DNA of 64,000 bases. Origin: Streptomyces sp. P3 (GTDB lineage Bacteria > Actinomycetota > Actinomycetes > Streptomycetales > Streptomycetaceae). The stretch lies in contig JAFEKX020000001.1 in the NCBI GenBank assembly GCA_016893485.2, positions 5,022,001 to 5,086,000 on the forward strand. Direction: 5' to 3'. Below the pieces are notes generated by a model that was given only the letters and a program-made list of their open reading frames with translations, made no database searches and had not been told where the DNA came from. Of the stretch, positions 1-9,325 are shown piece after piece (position 1 is the first letter of the stretch; every line of letters starts with the position of its first letter). The translations under genes and the position numbers were made by a program.

Positions 1-104
1 CCTCAAGCAGGGCATCCCCTAAGGACCCGTACGCCTGGAGTCTGACGTGAGGACAGCTCTGCGGGGTGACGACCGGGGTGGCCCGCGTCACTACCTTCGT
101 AGAC

Positions 105-1090
105 GTGACTGTGATCGCGACCGAAAGCCTGAGCAAGCGGTTCCCCGGGTGACCGCGCTTGACCGGCTCTCCGTGGACGTCGGACCCGGTGTGACGGGGC
201 TCGTCGGTGCCAATGGAGCCGGCAAGTCCACCTTGATCAAGATCCTGCTGGGTCTGTCCCCCGCCTCCGAGGGCCGAGCCGAAGTGCTCGGTCTGGATGT
301 CGCCACCAAGGGTGCCGACATCCGCGAGCGCGTGGGGTACATGCCGGAGCACGACTGTCTGCCGCCCGACGTCTCGGCCACCGAGTTCGTCGTCCACATG
401 GCGCGCATGTCCGGACTTCCGCCCACCGCGGCCCGCGAGCGCACCGCGGACACCCTGCGCCATGTCGGCCTGTACGAGGAGCGCTACCGCCCCATCGGCG
501 GCTACTCGACGGGCATGAAGCAGCGCGTCAAGCTCGCGCAGGCCCTCGTCCACGACCCGCAGCTGGTCTTCCTGGACGAGCCGACCAACGGCCTCGACCC
601 GGTCGGCCGCGACGAGATGCTCGGCCTCATCCGCCGCATCCACACGGACTTCGGCATCTCGGTCCTGGTGACCTCGCACCTGCTGGGCGAGCTGGAGCGC
701 ACCTGCGACCACGTGATCGTGGTCGACGGCGGCAAGCTCCTGCGCTCCAGCTCCACCACGGACTTCACCCAGACCACGACCACCCTGGCGATCGAGGTCA
801 CCGACACCGACGAACACCCGGACGGCACCCGCGCGGTGCGCGACGCGCTCCACGCGCGCGGGGTGGACACCCACGACGGCAGCGGCCTCCCGGGCGCGGG
901 CCACGTCCTCCTCCTGACGGCCACCGGCGAGGAGACGTACGACGTGGTCCGCGACACGATCGCCGACCTGGGTCTCGGACTGGTGCGCATGGAGCAGCGC
1001 AGGCACCACATCGCCGAGGTCTTCACCGACGCCGACACGGGCACCGACCACGACGCAGAGCGGAAGGAGGCCGTAGGCCATGGCAATTGA
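105..1090 (+). CDS. ABC transporter ATP-binding protein (frameshifted near 146)
   Basis: ATPase of an ABC-2 type exporter that energises the permease encoded next. Seen: Walker A GANGAGKST, signature YSTGMKQR, Walker B LVFLDEPTNGLDP and switch histidine in VTSHL. The reading that starts at GTG 105 gives a good N-terminus (VIATESLSKRFP) but runs into a TGA at the CCCCGGG near 146; one added C restores the conserved frame, so a homopolymer error is likely. The last 11 bp overlap the permease start at 1080, indicating translational coupling. The substrate cannot be told from sequence. First gene of a four-gene operon of two ATPase-permease pairs. Confidence 0.9.
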
Positions 1091-1988
1091 CCAGCCCCTG
1101 GTCCCCCAGCCGGGCGACCAGACCCGCATCCACAACATCGGCTACCGCAACTACGACGGCCCCCGCCTGGGCCGCGCCTATGCCCGCCGCTCGCTCTACT
1201 CGCAGTCCCTGCGCGGCGCCTACGGCCTCGGCCGCTCGGTGAAGTCCAAGGTCCTGCCGATGCTGCTGTTCGTCGTCATGTGCGTGCCCGCGGCCATCAT
1301 GGTCGCCGTCGCGGTCGCCACGAAGGCGCACGACCTGCCGGTGACCTACACCCGCTACGCGATCATCATGCAGGCCGTCATCAGCCTGTACGTCGCCTCG
1401 CAGGCACCCCAGTCGGTCTCGCGCGACCTGCGCTTCAAGACCGTGCCGCTGTACTTCTCGCGGCCGATCGAGAGCTCCGACTACGTGCGGGCCAAGTTCG
1501 CGGCCCTGGCCTCGGCGATGTTCATCCTGACCGCCGCGCCGCTGATCGTGCTCTACGTAGGAGCGCTCCTCGCCAAGCTGGACTTCGCCGACCAGACCAA
1601 GGGCTTCGCCCAAGGACTCGTCTCCGTGACCCTCCTCTCGCTGCTCTTCGCCGGCATCGGCCTGGTCATCGCCGCGGTCACCCCGCGCCGCGGCTTCGGC
1701 ATCGCCGCCGTCATCGCCGTACTGACCATCTCCTACGGCGCGGTCTCCACCCTCCAGGCGATCGCGGACGCGCAGGACGCCACGAGCGCCATCCCGTGGA
1801 TCGGCCTCTTCTCGCCCGTCACGCTCATCGACGGCCTGCAGTCGGCGTTCCTGGGCGCGACATCGGCGTTCCCCGGAGGCGTCGGCCCCACCCACGCCGA
1901 AGGCGTGGTCTACGTCCTCGCCGTCCTGGGCCTCATCGCCGCGACCTACGGCCTCCTGATCCGCCGCTACCGGAAGGTGGGCCTGTGA
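1080..1988 (+). CDS. ABC-2 type transporter permease
   Basis: Integral membrane subunit of 302 aa, intact, with about six hydrophobic segments: a first one at residues 60-80 after a 58-residue polar N-terminal tail, others near 95, 140, 180, 205 and 275. It partners the ATPase encoded just upstream (11-bp overlap), and its stop overlaps the GTG of the next ATPase (GTGA at 1985-1988), so the four genes form one operon. The family exports drugs, lipids or polysaccharides. Nothing here fixes the substrate. Confidence 0.88.
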   Translation: MAIDQPLVPQPGDQTRIHNIGYRNYDGPRLGRAYARRSLYSQSLRGAYGLGRSVKSKVLPMLLFVVMCVPAAIMVAVAVATKAHDLPVTYTRYAIIMQAVISLYVASQAPQSVSRDLRFKTVPLYFSRPIESSDYVRAKFAALASAMFILTAAPLIVLYVGALLAKLDFADQTKGFAQGLVSVTLLSLLFAGIGLVIAAVTPRRGFGIAAVIAVLTISYGAVSTLQAIADAQDATSAIPWIGLFSPVTLIDGLQSAFLGATSAFPGGVGPTHAEGVVYVLAVLGLIAATYGLLIRRYRKVGL

Positions 1989-2896
1989 CCACGCTCTCCA
2001 TCGACCACGTCTCCCGCTGGTTCGGCAACGTGGTCGCCGTCAACGACATCACCATGACCGTCGGCCCCGGAGTCACCGGACTGCTCGGTCCCAACGGCGC
2101 CGGGAAGTCCACCCTCATCAACATGATGGGCGGCTTCCTCGCCCCCTCCACCGGCACCGTCACCCTCGACGGCGAGCAGGTCTGGCGCAACGAACAGATC
2201 TACAAGCACATCGGCATCGTCCCCGAGCGTGAGGCGATGTACGACTTCCTCACGGGACGCGAATTCGTCGTGGCCAACGCCGAGTTGCACGGCCTCGGCG
2301 CCAAGGCGGCCCAGAAGGCGCTGGCCACGGTCGAGATGGAGTACGCGCAGGACCGCAAGATCTCGACGTACTCCAAGGGCATGCGGCAGCGCGTGAAGAT
2401 GGCCAGCGCCCTGGTGCACGACCCGTCGCTGCTCCTGCTCGACGAGCCCTTCAACGGCATGGACCCGCGCCAGCGCATGCAGCTCATGGACCTGCTGCGG
2501 CGCATGGGCGACGAGGGCCGCACGGTGCTGTTCTCGTCCCACATCCTCGAAGAGGTCGAGCAACTCGCCTGGCACATCGAGGTGGTGGTCGCCGGGCGGC
2601 ACGCGGCCAGCGGTGACTTCCGCAAGATCCGCCGCCTGATGACCGACCGCCCGCACCGCTACCTGGTCCGCTCCAGCGACGACCGCGCCCTCGCGGCCGC
2701 GCTGATCGCCGACCCGTCGACGTCCGGCATCGAGGTCGACCTGGCCGAGGGCGCGCTGCGCGTCGAGGCCGTCGACTTCGCCCGGTTCACGGTCCTGCTG
2801 CCCCGGGTGGCCAAGGACCACGGCATCCGGCTGCTCACGGTCTCGCCGTCCGACGAGTCCCTCGAGTCCGTCTTCTCGTATCTCGTCGCGGCGTAG
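1985..2896 (+). CDS. ABC transporter ATP-binding protein
   Basis: Second ATPase of the operon, 303 aa. GTG 1985 is chosen because it overlaps the previous stop (GTGA) and gives a standard start VTTLSIDHVSRWFG. Walker A GPNGAGKST, signature YSKGMRQR, Walker B LLLLDEPFNGMDP and switch histidine SSHIL are present; the C-terminal 100 residues are the usual variable domain of DrrA/CcmA-type ATPases. It is intact, unlike the first ATPase. The following permease starts 9 bp after the stop with AGGAGG in the gap. Confidence 0.93.
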   Translation: MTTLSIDHVSRWFGNVVAVNDITMTVGPGVTGLLGPNGAGKSTLINMMGGFLAPSTGTVTLDGEQVWRNEQIYKHIGIVPEREAMYDFLTGREFVVANAELHGLGAKAAQKALATVEMEYAQDRKISTYSKGMRQRVKMASALVHDPSLLLLDEPFNGMDPRQRMQLMDLLRRMGDEGRTVLFSSHILEEVEQLAWHIEVVVAGRHAASGDFRKIRRLMTDRPHRYLVRSSDDRALAAALIADPSTSGIEVDLAEGALRVEAVDFARFTVLLPRVAKDHGIRLLTVSPSDESLESVFSYLVAA

Positions 2897-2905
2897 GAGG
2901 CCAAG

Positions 2906-3625
2906 ATGTACGACCCCACAGTCGCCCGACTCACCTACCGGGCCCTGCTCGGCAAGCGCCGGGCCCTCATCCTGGGCGCCCTGCCCTTCCTGCTGATCAT
3001 GATCTCCGTGGTGGTGCGGGGCCTCGCAGGCGCCGACGACCAGACCGCGGTCGACGTCCTGGGTGGTCTCGGGCTCGCCACGATGGTGCCGATCATCGGC
3101 GTCATCGCGGGCACGGGCGCGATCGGCCCGGAGATCGACGACGGCTCGGTGGTGTACCTGCTGTCCAAGCCGCTGAAGCGGCCCACGATCATCTTCACCA
3201 AGCTGATCGTGGCCATCGCCGTCACCATGGTGTTCTCCGCGGTCCCCATGCTGATCGCCGGGCTCGTCCTCAACGGCAACGGCCAGCAGATCGCCGTCGC
3301 CTACACGGTGGCCGCGCTGGTCGCCTCCATCGCCTACGCGGCACTCTTCCTGCTGCTCGGCACGGTCTCCCGGCACGCGGTCGTCTTCGGGCTCGTCTAC
3401 GCCCTCGTCTGGGAAGCCCTGTTCGGTTCCCTGGTCGCCGGTGCGCGCACGCTCAGCGTCCAGCAGTGGGCTCTGGCCGTCGCCCAGAAGGTGGCCGGCG
3501 GCGACCTGGTCACCTCGGACGTCGGCCTGACCACGGCCACGGTGTTCCTCGTCGTGGTCACCGCCGGAGCGACCTGGTTCGCCGGGCAGAAGCTGCGCAC
3601 GCTGAAGCTCGCCGGCGAGGAATGA
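2906..3625 (+). CDS. ABC-2 type transporter permease
   Basis: Membrane protein of 239 aa with about six hydrophobic helices (first at residues 18-38, last at 210-230). Start ATG 2906 is preceded by GGAGG at a normal distance. It is last in the operon ATPase-permease-ATPase-permease and pairs with the ATPase ending at 2896. Two heteromeric ABC-2 exporters or one four-subunit complex are both possible. Confidence 0.88.
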   Translation: MYDPTVARLTYRALLGKRRALILGALPFLLIMISVVVRGLAGADDQTAVDVLGGLGLATMVPIIGVIAGTGAIGPEIDDGSVVYLLSKPLKRPTIIFTKLIVAIAVTMVFSAVPMLIAGLVLNGNGQQIAVAYTVAALVASIAYAALFLLLGTVSRHAVVFGLVYALVWEALFGSLVAGARTLSVQQWALAVAQKVAGGDLVTSDVGLTTATVFLVVVTAGATWFAGQKLRTLKLAGEE

Positions 3626-3703
3626 CAGGTCCTGATCTTGACGGGGGCTTCATCTCTGTCCGGGCACACTGGGCAAACGGGACGCGTGGCTAGGAGGACG
3701 GGG

Positions 3704-3943
3704 ATGGCCGGAGAGGCGACGTACGGCGGCGGACAGGCGGAGTCGGGGGACGGCTGGGACAAGCTGGTCCTGGACGACGACTTCATACGCTCCGCCGAGA
3801 CGGCCGAGCCGTCGGCCCGGGCGCGGATGCTTGCGGCGCGCTGGCGGGCGGAGTCTCCCGAGCCGCAGCCGTGGCGTTCCGACGATCCGCCCGCGGGGTG
3901 GTTCTTCAGCAAGGCTCGGCGGCGTAAGTGGCGGCGGCGGTAG
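3704..3943 (+). CDS. small hypothetical protein, acidic with basic tail
   Basis: 79-residue protein. ATG 3704 is preferred over an upstream in-frame ATG at 3638 because TAGGAGG lies 7 bp before it. The centre is acidic (DKLVLDDDFI), then comes an Ala/Arg helix (SARARMLAARWRAE) and a strongly basic end (KARRRKWRRR). No domain recognised. It is 79 bp behind the ABC operon, so it may be co-transcribed or have its own promoter. Short proteins of this build are common beside Streptomyces housekeeping genes. Confidence 0.7.
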   Translation: MAGEATYGGGQAESGDGWDKLVLDDDFIRSAETAEPSARARMLAARWRAESPEPQPWRSDDPPAGWFFSKARRRKWRRR

Positions 3944-4358
3944 GCGTCTTGCCGGGTGCGTAGTCGTTGTACGGCTGCGGGCCCGGCGGGGGGCTGGTCG
4001 CGCCCACGCGGCGGAGCCGCACAGTGTCACAGCCCCGCGCCCCTGCAGGGCGCTGCCTGCCCCGGTTAATTCGGTGGCGTCCAACTCGGCCTACAGGCAC
4101 AGTTGTTCTGTCGACGCCGGATCAGGCCGGCGGCATCTACTGGGAGAGGAGCTGGGCGATGTCCATGCACGGCAGTACGCCCGACTCCCTTCAGGGCAGC
4201 CCGCGGCGGTCTCCGGAGTAGTTACCCTCCGTCGAGTCGCCCACCACGGGGAGCTGCCCGGGGCGGCCGCTTCGAGCACGCGACTCATTATCGCGTGGGC
4301 CGCCTTCCCTTTCGCCCCCACCGCAGGGGGCATTTCACGCTGGGGCGGTTGCCCTCGC
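3944..4358. other. non-coding spacer with a Streptomyces-type intergenic repeat
   Basis: No supported large gene in 415 bp. Positions 3965-4055 (CTGCGGGCCCGG, then GGGGCTGGTCGCGC, then CCCCGCGCCCCT) resemble a dispersed G/C-rich repeat that I recall between many Streptomyces genes; it contains short dyads such as GCGGCGGAGCCGC. Downstream is one short reading frame (see 4159-4221). Confidence 0.5.
4159..4221 (+). CDS. possible 20-residue peptide
   Basis: ATG 4159 follows GGAGAGGAGC at a good ribosome-binding distance and opens a 20-residue frame starting MSMHGSTPDS and ending RRSPE. The strong Shine-Dalgarno signal is the only support. The peptide could be a leader, a frame-shifted gene start, or chance; no downstream + strand gene exists for it to attenuate, since the next gene is convergent. 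Confidence 0.25.
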   Translation: MSMHGSTPDSLQGSPRRSPE

Positions 4359-5161
4359 CTACGCGAGCAACCGCTCCAGCACCACCGCGATGCCGTCCTC
4401 GTCGTGAGAGGCCGTCACCTCGTCCGCGACCGCCTTGAGCTCCTCGTGCGCGTTGGCCATCGCCACGCTGTGGGACGCCCAGGCGAACATCGCGATGTCG
4501 TTGGGCATGTCACCGAAGGCGATCGTGTCGGCGGCCTTCAGGCCCAGGCGGCGGGCCGCGAGGGACAGGCCCGTGGCCTTGAGAGGCCGAGCGGGAGCAG
4601 TTCGACGATGCCCTCGCCGGCCATCGCGACGGAGACGAAGCCACCCGCCGACCGCCGTGCCGCCTCGGCGAGCTGGTCGTCCGTGAGCGTGGGGTGCTGG
4701 ATGTAGATCTTGTTCAGCGGCGCGGCCCACAGCTCGGACACGTCCGAGAGCGGGGTCGACGGCAGCGAGCCCGTGAGCGCGTACCCGTCACCGACCAGCA
4801 CATCGCCGTCCAGGCCGTCCCGGCTCGCCGCGAGGTACAGCGGACCGACCTCCGCCTCGATCTTCGCGAGCGCCACCCCGGCGAGCTGCCGGTCCAGGGT
4901 CACCGACGTCAGCAGGCGGTGCTCCCCTGCGTCGTAGACCTGGGCGCCCTGGCCGCAGACCGCGAGGCCGTCGTAGCCGAGGTCGTCGAGGATGTGCCGG
5001 GTCCAGGGGACCCCGCGGCCCGTCACGACGATGTGGGCCGCGCCCGCCGCGGTGGCCGCGGCGAGCGCGTCACGGGTACGCGAGGAGATCGACTCGTCGG
5101 AGCGCAGGAGCGTCCCGTCGAGGTCGGTCGCGATCAGCCTGTACGGGAAGCCGCTGCTCAC
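4359..5161 (-). CDS. HAD-superfamily (Cof-type) phosphatase, frameshifted near 4583
   Basis: Haloacid dehalogenase phosphatase of the Cof/YidA class, which hydrolyses sugar phosphates and similar metabolites. Motif I is DLDGTLL at residues 13-19; motif IV GDMPNDIAMF lies in the C-terminal part. The frame breaks at CTCAAGG near 4583; adding one C (TCC AAG) joins LLPLGLS to KATGLSLAARRLGLK, giving the expected length of about 267 aa. Start GTG 5161 overlaps the serS stop (GTGA at 5161-5158), so the gene is translationally coupled to serS. Confidence 0.88.
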
Positions 5162-6435
5162 TTGGCGACCGGCTCCAGCAGCTCACGGCCGCCCAGGTAC
5201 GGACGCAGCACCTCGGGCACGCGCACGGAACCGTCGGGCAGCTGGTGGTTCTCCAGGATCGCGACGATCGTGCGCGGTACGGCGCACAGCGTGCCGTTGA
5301 GCGTGGCGAGCGGCTGGACCTTCTTGCCGTCGCGCAGCCGCACCGACAGGCGGCGGGCCTGGAAGCTGTCGCAGTTGGAGGCCGAGGTCAGCTCGCGGTA
5401 CTTGCCCTGGGTCGGGATCCACGCCTCGCAGTCGAACTTGCGGGACGCCGACGAGCCCAGGTCGCCGGAGGCCACGTCGATGACCTGGAAGGGCAGTTCG
5501 AGGGCGCTGAGCCACTGCTTCTCCCAGTCCAGGAGGCGCTGGTGCTCGTTCTCCGCGTCCTCGGGGAGGACGTACGAGAACATCTCGACCTTGTCGAACT
5601 GGTGCACGCGGAAGATGCCCCGCGTGTCCTTGCCGTAGGTGCCGGCCTCGCGGCGGAAGCACGGGGAGAAGCCCGCGTAGCGCAGCGGGAGCTTCTCCGC
5701 GTCGAGGATCTCGTCCATGTGGTACGCGGCGAGGGGGACCTCGGAGGTGCCGACGAGATAGAAGTCGTCCTTCTCCAGGTGGTACACGTTCTCCGCGGCC
5801 TGCCCGAGGAAGCCGGTGCCCTCCATGGCGCGCGGGCGGACCAGCGCGGGGGTCAGCATCGGGATGAAGCCGGCCTCCGTGGCCTGCGCGATCGCCGCGT
5901 TGACGAGCGCCAGCTCCAGGAGGGCGCCGACGCCGGTGAGGTAGTAGAAGCGCGAGCCGGATACCTTCGCGCCGCGCTCGACGTCGATGGCGCCCAGCGC
6001 CTCGCCGAGCTCCAGGTGGTCCTTGGGCTCGAAGCCCTCCGCGGCGAAGTCGCGGATCGTGCCGTGCGTCTCCAGGACGACGAAGTCCTCCTCGCCGCCG
6101 ACGGGCACGTCGGGGTGCACGAGGTTGCCCAGCTGGAGCGCGAGACGCTTGGTCTCCTCGTCCGCCTCGTGCTGCTCGGCGTCGGCCGCCTTGACGTCGG
6201 CGGCGAGCTGGCCCGTCTTCTTGAGCAGCTCGGCCTTCTCGTCACCGGAGGCCTTGGGGATGAGCTTGCCGAGCGCCTTCTGCTCGGAACGCAGCTCGTC
6301 GAAGCGGACGCCGGACGACCTGCGCCGCTCGTCGGCGGACAGGAGAGCGTCGACGAGCGCGACGTCCTCTCCACGGGCGCGCTGGGACGCGCGCACACGG
6401 TCGGGGTCCTCACGGAGCAGGCGAAGGTCAATCAC
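5158..6435 (-). CDS. serS: seryl-tRNA synthetase
   Basis: Charges tRNA-Ser with serine. 425 aa, intact and of normal length. The N-terminal 110 residues form the helical coiled-coil tRNA-binding arm; the class II catalytic core follows, with motif 2 around FRREAGTYGKDTRG (residues 275-290) and motif 3 near ELTSASNC and LNGTLCAVPRTIVAI. Start ATG 6435 is followed by the standard MIDLRLLREDPDRVRAS. It is the first gene of a two-gene unit with the HAD phosphatase. The upstream spacer is rich in DnaA-box-like sequences. Confidence 0.98.
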   Translation of the reverse strand: MIDLRLLREDPDRVRASQRARGEDVALVDALLSADERRRSSGVRFDELRSEQKALGKLIPKASGDEKAELLKKTGQLAADVKAADAEQHEADEETKRLALQLGNLVHPDVPVGGEEDFVVLETHGTIRDFAAEGFEPKDHLELGEALGAIDVERGAKVSGSRFYYLTGVGALLELALVNAAIAQATEAGFIPMLTPALVRPRAMEGTGFLGQAAENVYHLEKDDFYLVGTSEVPLAAYHMDEILDAEKLPLRYAGFSPCFRREAGTYGKDTRGIFRVHQFDKVEMFSYVLPEDAENEHQRLLDWEKQWLSALELPFQVIDVASGDLGSSASRKFDCEAWIPTQGKYRELTSASNCDSFQARRLSVRLRDGKKVQPLATLNGTLCAVPRTIVAILENHQLPDGSVRVPEVLRPYLGGRELLEPVAK

Positions 6436-7019
6436 GCGACCAGGCTACCGGTGACGGGTTCCGGCTCACGACCCGGTATTCCGAACTGCGCCTTACCTCC
6501 GGTTATGCGGCAATTGCGAAGAGTGTCGAAGCGGGGTGACGCGGGTCAATGAAATGGCCGCCCGCTCCCTGGAACGGGGCAGGCGCGAGGCGGCCCGTTG
6601 ACTCGAATCCCTTGTGGGAAACGGGACTTGGGGATGCGGTTGTCCACAGGAATCCACATCCTGGAAGAGTTATCCACAGGGTGTGCGAAAGATCTGTGGA
6701 CATCGGTGGTGATCATTTCCAAAGGGTTTCCCGTGGCGGGCAATTCCTGTCCCAAACGCGCCTCCCATCCACTTTCGGGTGGAAATGCGTCGCCCCAAAG
6801 GATTGCCCGCAGGAAACAGGTGGACGAAGAGTGACCTACGCGCCGGTGGACGGATCGACCCCCTGTAGGGAGATTTGTCGACTGGATCGCACTTGGTTGT
6901 CGACTTGTCCCCAGGTCGAGAAGCGGACCTGTGGATAACTTCTGTGGATAACGAAGATACGCAGGTAGTACCGGGACGATCAGCGGGGTACGACCGGTCG
7001 GAACCTGGGGTTCGACCGG
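6436..7019. other. 584-bp spacer between serS and pheA with DnaA-box-like sites
   Basis: No convincing gene. Nine-mers matching DnaA boxes: TTGTCCACA 6640-6648 (+), TTATCCACA 6670-6678 (+), TGTGGACAT 6695-6703 (-, one mismatch), TGTGGATAA 6930-6938 (-) and TGTGGATAA 6943-6951 (-), plus a weaker TTGTCCCCA at 6905. The serS promoter must also lie here. The region is less G+C-rich than its neighbours. Confidence 0.75.
6640..6951. promoter_or_regulatory. cluster of five DnaA-box-like 9-mers
   Basis: Three boxes lie within 64 bp at the serS side and two within 22 bp at the pheA side, facing opposite ways. Known: DnaA boxes are TTATCCACA in E. coli and TTGTCCACA is the favoured form in Streptomyces. 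Four of the five sites match one of these two forms exactly. No dnaA or dnaN flanks them, so this is not oriC; a DnaA-titrating or regulatory cluster is the inference. Confidence 0.65.
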
Positions 7020-7952
7020 TCAGAAACGGCCGTCCTGGCAGTGCGCGACCCAGTCGGCGGCGGCCAGGAAGTCCTGGTCCGAGGTGGCCGGGAACAGCGG
7101 CCGCACCCCGTCCACACCGACGTCCGCGCGCGGGTACGACCCGAGGAAGCGCACCTGGAGGCAGATCCGCTTGAGCCCGGCCAGCGCCTCGGCCACCCGG
7201 CGGTCGGAGATGTGACCCTCGGCGTCGATGCAGAAGCAGTAGTTGCCGATGCCGGCGCCGGTCGGGCGGGACTGGAGCAGCATGAGGTTGATGCCCCGGG
7301 TGGCGAACTCGCCCAGCAGGTCGCGCAGACCGCCGGGATGGTCGTCCCGCTGCCAGATCACCACGGACGTCTTGTCCGCGCCGGTCGGCGCCGCGGGCCG
7401 GGCGGGCCTGCCCACCAGCACGAACCGGGTCTGGGCGTTCTCCGCGTCGTGGATCTCGGTCTCCAGGGCCTCGAGACCGTACCGGGCGGCGGCGAACTCA
7501 CCGGCGAACGCGGCGTCGTAGCGGCCCTCCTGGACCAGCCGGGCGGCGTCCGCGTTCGAGGCCGCCGACTCCCACAGGGCGTCCGGGAGGTTCGCCTTCA
7601 TCCAGTTGCGGACCTGCGGCTGGGCGGCGGGGTGGGCGGAGACCGTCTTGATGTCGGAGAGCTTCGTGCCCGGCTTGACCAGCAGCGCGAAGGTGATCGA
7701 CAGGAGCACCTCGCGGTAGATCATCAGCGGCGCGCCCGCGACCAGCTCGTCCAGGGTGGTGGTGATGCCGCCCTCGACGGAGTTCTCGATCGGCACGAAC
7801 GCGGCCTCGGCCTCGCCGGTGCGGACCGCGTCCAGCGCGGACTGCACCGACACGTACGGGATCAGCTCCCGGGTGGCCGCCTCGGGCAGCGTCCGCAGGG
7901 CGACTTCGGTGAAGGTGCCCTCAGGGCCGAGATACGCGTAGCTGGCTGGCAT
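7020..7952 (-). CDS. pheA: prephenate dehydratase
   Basis: Converts prephenate to phenylpyruvate in phenylalanine synthesis. 310 aa, intact. The catalytic domain starts with YLGPEGTFTEVALRTL and includes the conserved TRF motif (TRFVLVGR, around residue 175). The C-terminal ACT domain that senses phenylalanine runs from about residue 190, with LQSRPTGAGIGNYCF as the ESRP-type allosteric loop. It is monofunctional, without a chorismate mutase domain, as usual in actinobacteria. Start ATG 7952. Confidence 0.96.
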   Translation of the reverse strand: MPASYAYLGPEGTFTEVALRTLPEAATRELIPYVSVQSALDAVRTGEAEAAFVPIENSVEGGITTTLDELVAGAPLMIYREVLLSITFALLVKPGTKLSDIKTVSAHPAAQPQVRNWMKANLPDALWESAASNADAARLVQEGRYDAAFAGEFAAARYGLEALETEIHDAENAQTRFVLVGRPARPAAPTGADKTSVVIWQRDDHPGGLRDLLGEFATRGINLMLLQSRPTGAGIGNYCFCIDAEGHISDRRVAEALAGLKRICLQVRFLGSYPRADVGVDGVRPLFPATSDQDFLAAADWVAHCQDGRF

Positions 7953-8024
7953 GACCTCACCCTAATGGGCCTTGCGAAACCGGACGCACGCTTCCCCGAC
8001 GAGCCACCCGTGAGGGCGACGGCC

Positions 8025-9317
8025 TCACCCCTCCAGCAACCGCTGCCCCACGTACTCGCCCTCCGCCGCCCCGCCCGGCACCGCGAACAGGCCGCTTGCC
8101 TCGTGGCGGATGTACGTCGACAGGGCGTCACCGCGGTCGAGCTTGCGCTGCACGGTGACGAAGCCGCGCAGCGGGTCCGCCTGCCAGCACACGAAGAGGA
8201 GCCCGGCGTCCGGGGTGCCGTCCGGGGCGATGCCGTCGTGGTAGGAGAAGGGGCGCCGGAGCATCGCCGCCCCGCCGTTCTGGTCGGGCCGGGCGATCCG
8301 GGCGTGCGCGTTGATGGGGACGACCAGGGCGCCCTTCGCGTCGGTCTTCCAGGTCCATCGCGGTCGTCTCATCGCCCCCGGACAGCGCGGCCCCGTTCGC
8401 CTTGCGGCGCCCGACCACGTTCTCCTGGGCGTGGATCGAGAGCTTCTCCCAGTCGTCGAGGAGCATGCGGATCCGGCGTACGACGGCGTAGGAGCCGTTC
8501 GCCATCCATGCCGGGTCGGTCGAACCGGACGCCGGCACGAAGATCCGCTGGTCGAAGTCGGACTCGGTCGGCTTGGGGTTGCGGGTGCCGTCGAGCTGGC
8601 CCATGAGGTTGCGGGCGGTCAGCTTGTGGGAGGTGGCACCCGGGGTCCGGTTGAAGCCGTTCATCTGCCAGCGGACCCTGGCCGCGCTGCCCGCGTCCTT
8701 CTGGATCGTGCGCAGGGCGTGGAAGGCGACCAACGCGTCGTTGGCGCCGATCTGCACCCACAGGTCGCCGTTGCTGCGCGCCTTGTCGAGGTGGTCGGAG
8801 GAGAAGTCGGGCAGCGGGTCGAGGGAGGCCGGACGCTGCTTCTCCAGCCCGGTGCGGGAGAAGAAGGAGTTGCCGAATCCGAAGGTGATCGTCAGGGACG
8901 AGGGCCCCGCGTCCCGGGCGACATCCGTGTCGTCCTGCGCCGCCGCCTCGCCCGCCATCAGCCGCTGGGCGGTCGTCGACCAGCGGCGCAACAGTGCCGC
9001 CGCCTCCTTACGACCGGCGCCCGCCGCAAGGTCGAAGGCCACGAGGTGGCCGCGCGCTTGAGGCCCTCGGTGATGCCGGGCTGATGTTTCCCGTGAAACA
9101 TTGCCATGTCCTCGCCGAGCGAGGTGAGCGGTGTGGCACCGGCGGGCGCGGACGCGTAGCCCACGGCCCCGCCCGCCGCACCGAGCACGAGCCCGGTGGC
9201 ACCGGCCGTACCGAGGAGCCGTCGGCGGAAATGCCCTCCCCGGGGAGGCGTTTTCGAAACGGCCTCCCCAGGAGGTGCCTCTACGGTCCGGGTCTGGGGA
9301 ATGGACTGGTCAGGCAT
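8025..9317 (-). CDS. Tat-exported DyP-type haem peroxidase (EfeB-like), frameshifted twice
   Basis: Dye-decolourising peroxidase. The N-terminus holds a twin-arginine signal (FRRRLLGTAG, then a long hydrophobic stretch), so it is exported folded through Tat. The DyP signature GQLDGTRNP carries the catalytic Asp and Arg. Two frame breaks, near 9050 (KRA to HLVAFDLAAG) and near 8357 (AMDL to KTDAKGALVVP), each need one added base; joined, the protein is about 430 aa, normal for the family. It sits 8 bp after the CopC-CopD gene, so it belongs to the copper/oxidative-stress block. Confidence 0.9.
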
Positions 9318-9325
9318 GGCGTGGT

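Noticed and set aside
1280..2896. A single 538-aa fusion including the second ABC ATPase
   Set aside because: Its first 235 residues are the out-of-frame shadow of the permease gene; the real ATPase starts at GTG 1985.
4094..4438. Plus-strand gene overlapping the HAD phosphatase
   Set aside because: Antisense shadow rich in Arg/Pro/Ser; the minus strand carries the conserved HAD motifs.
6436..7019. Chromosomal oriC
   Set aside because: Too few DnaA boxes and no dnaA, dnaN, rpmH or parAB genes beside it; flanked by serS and pheA.
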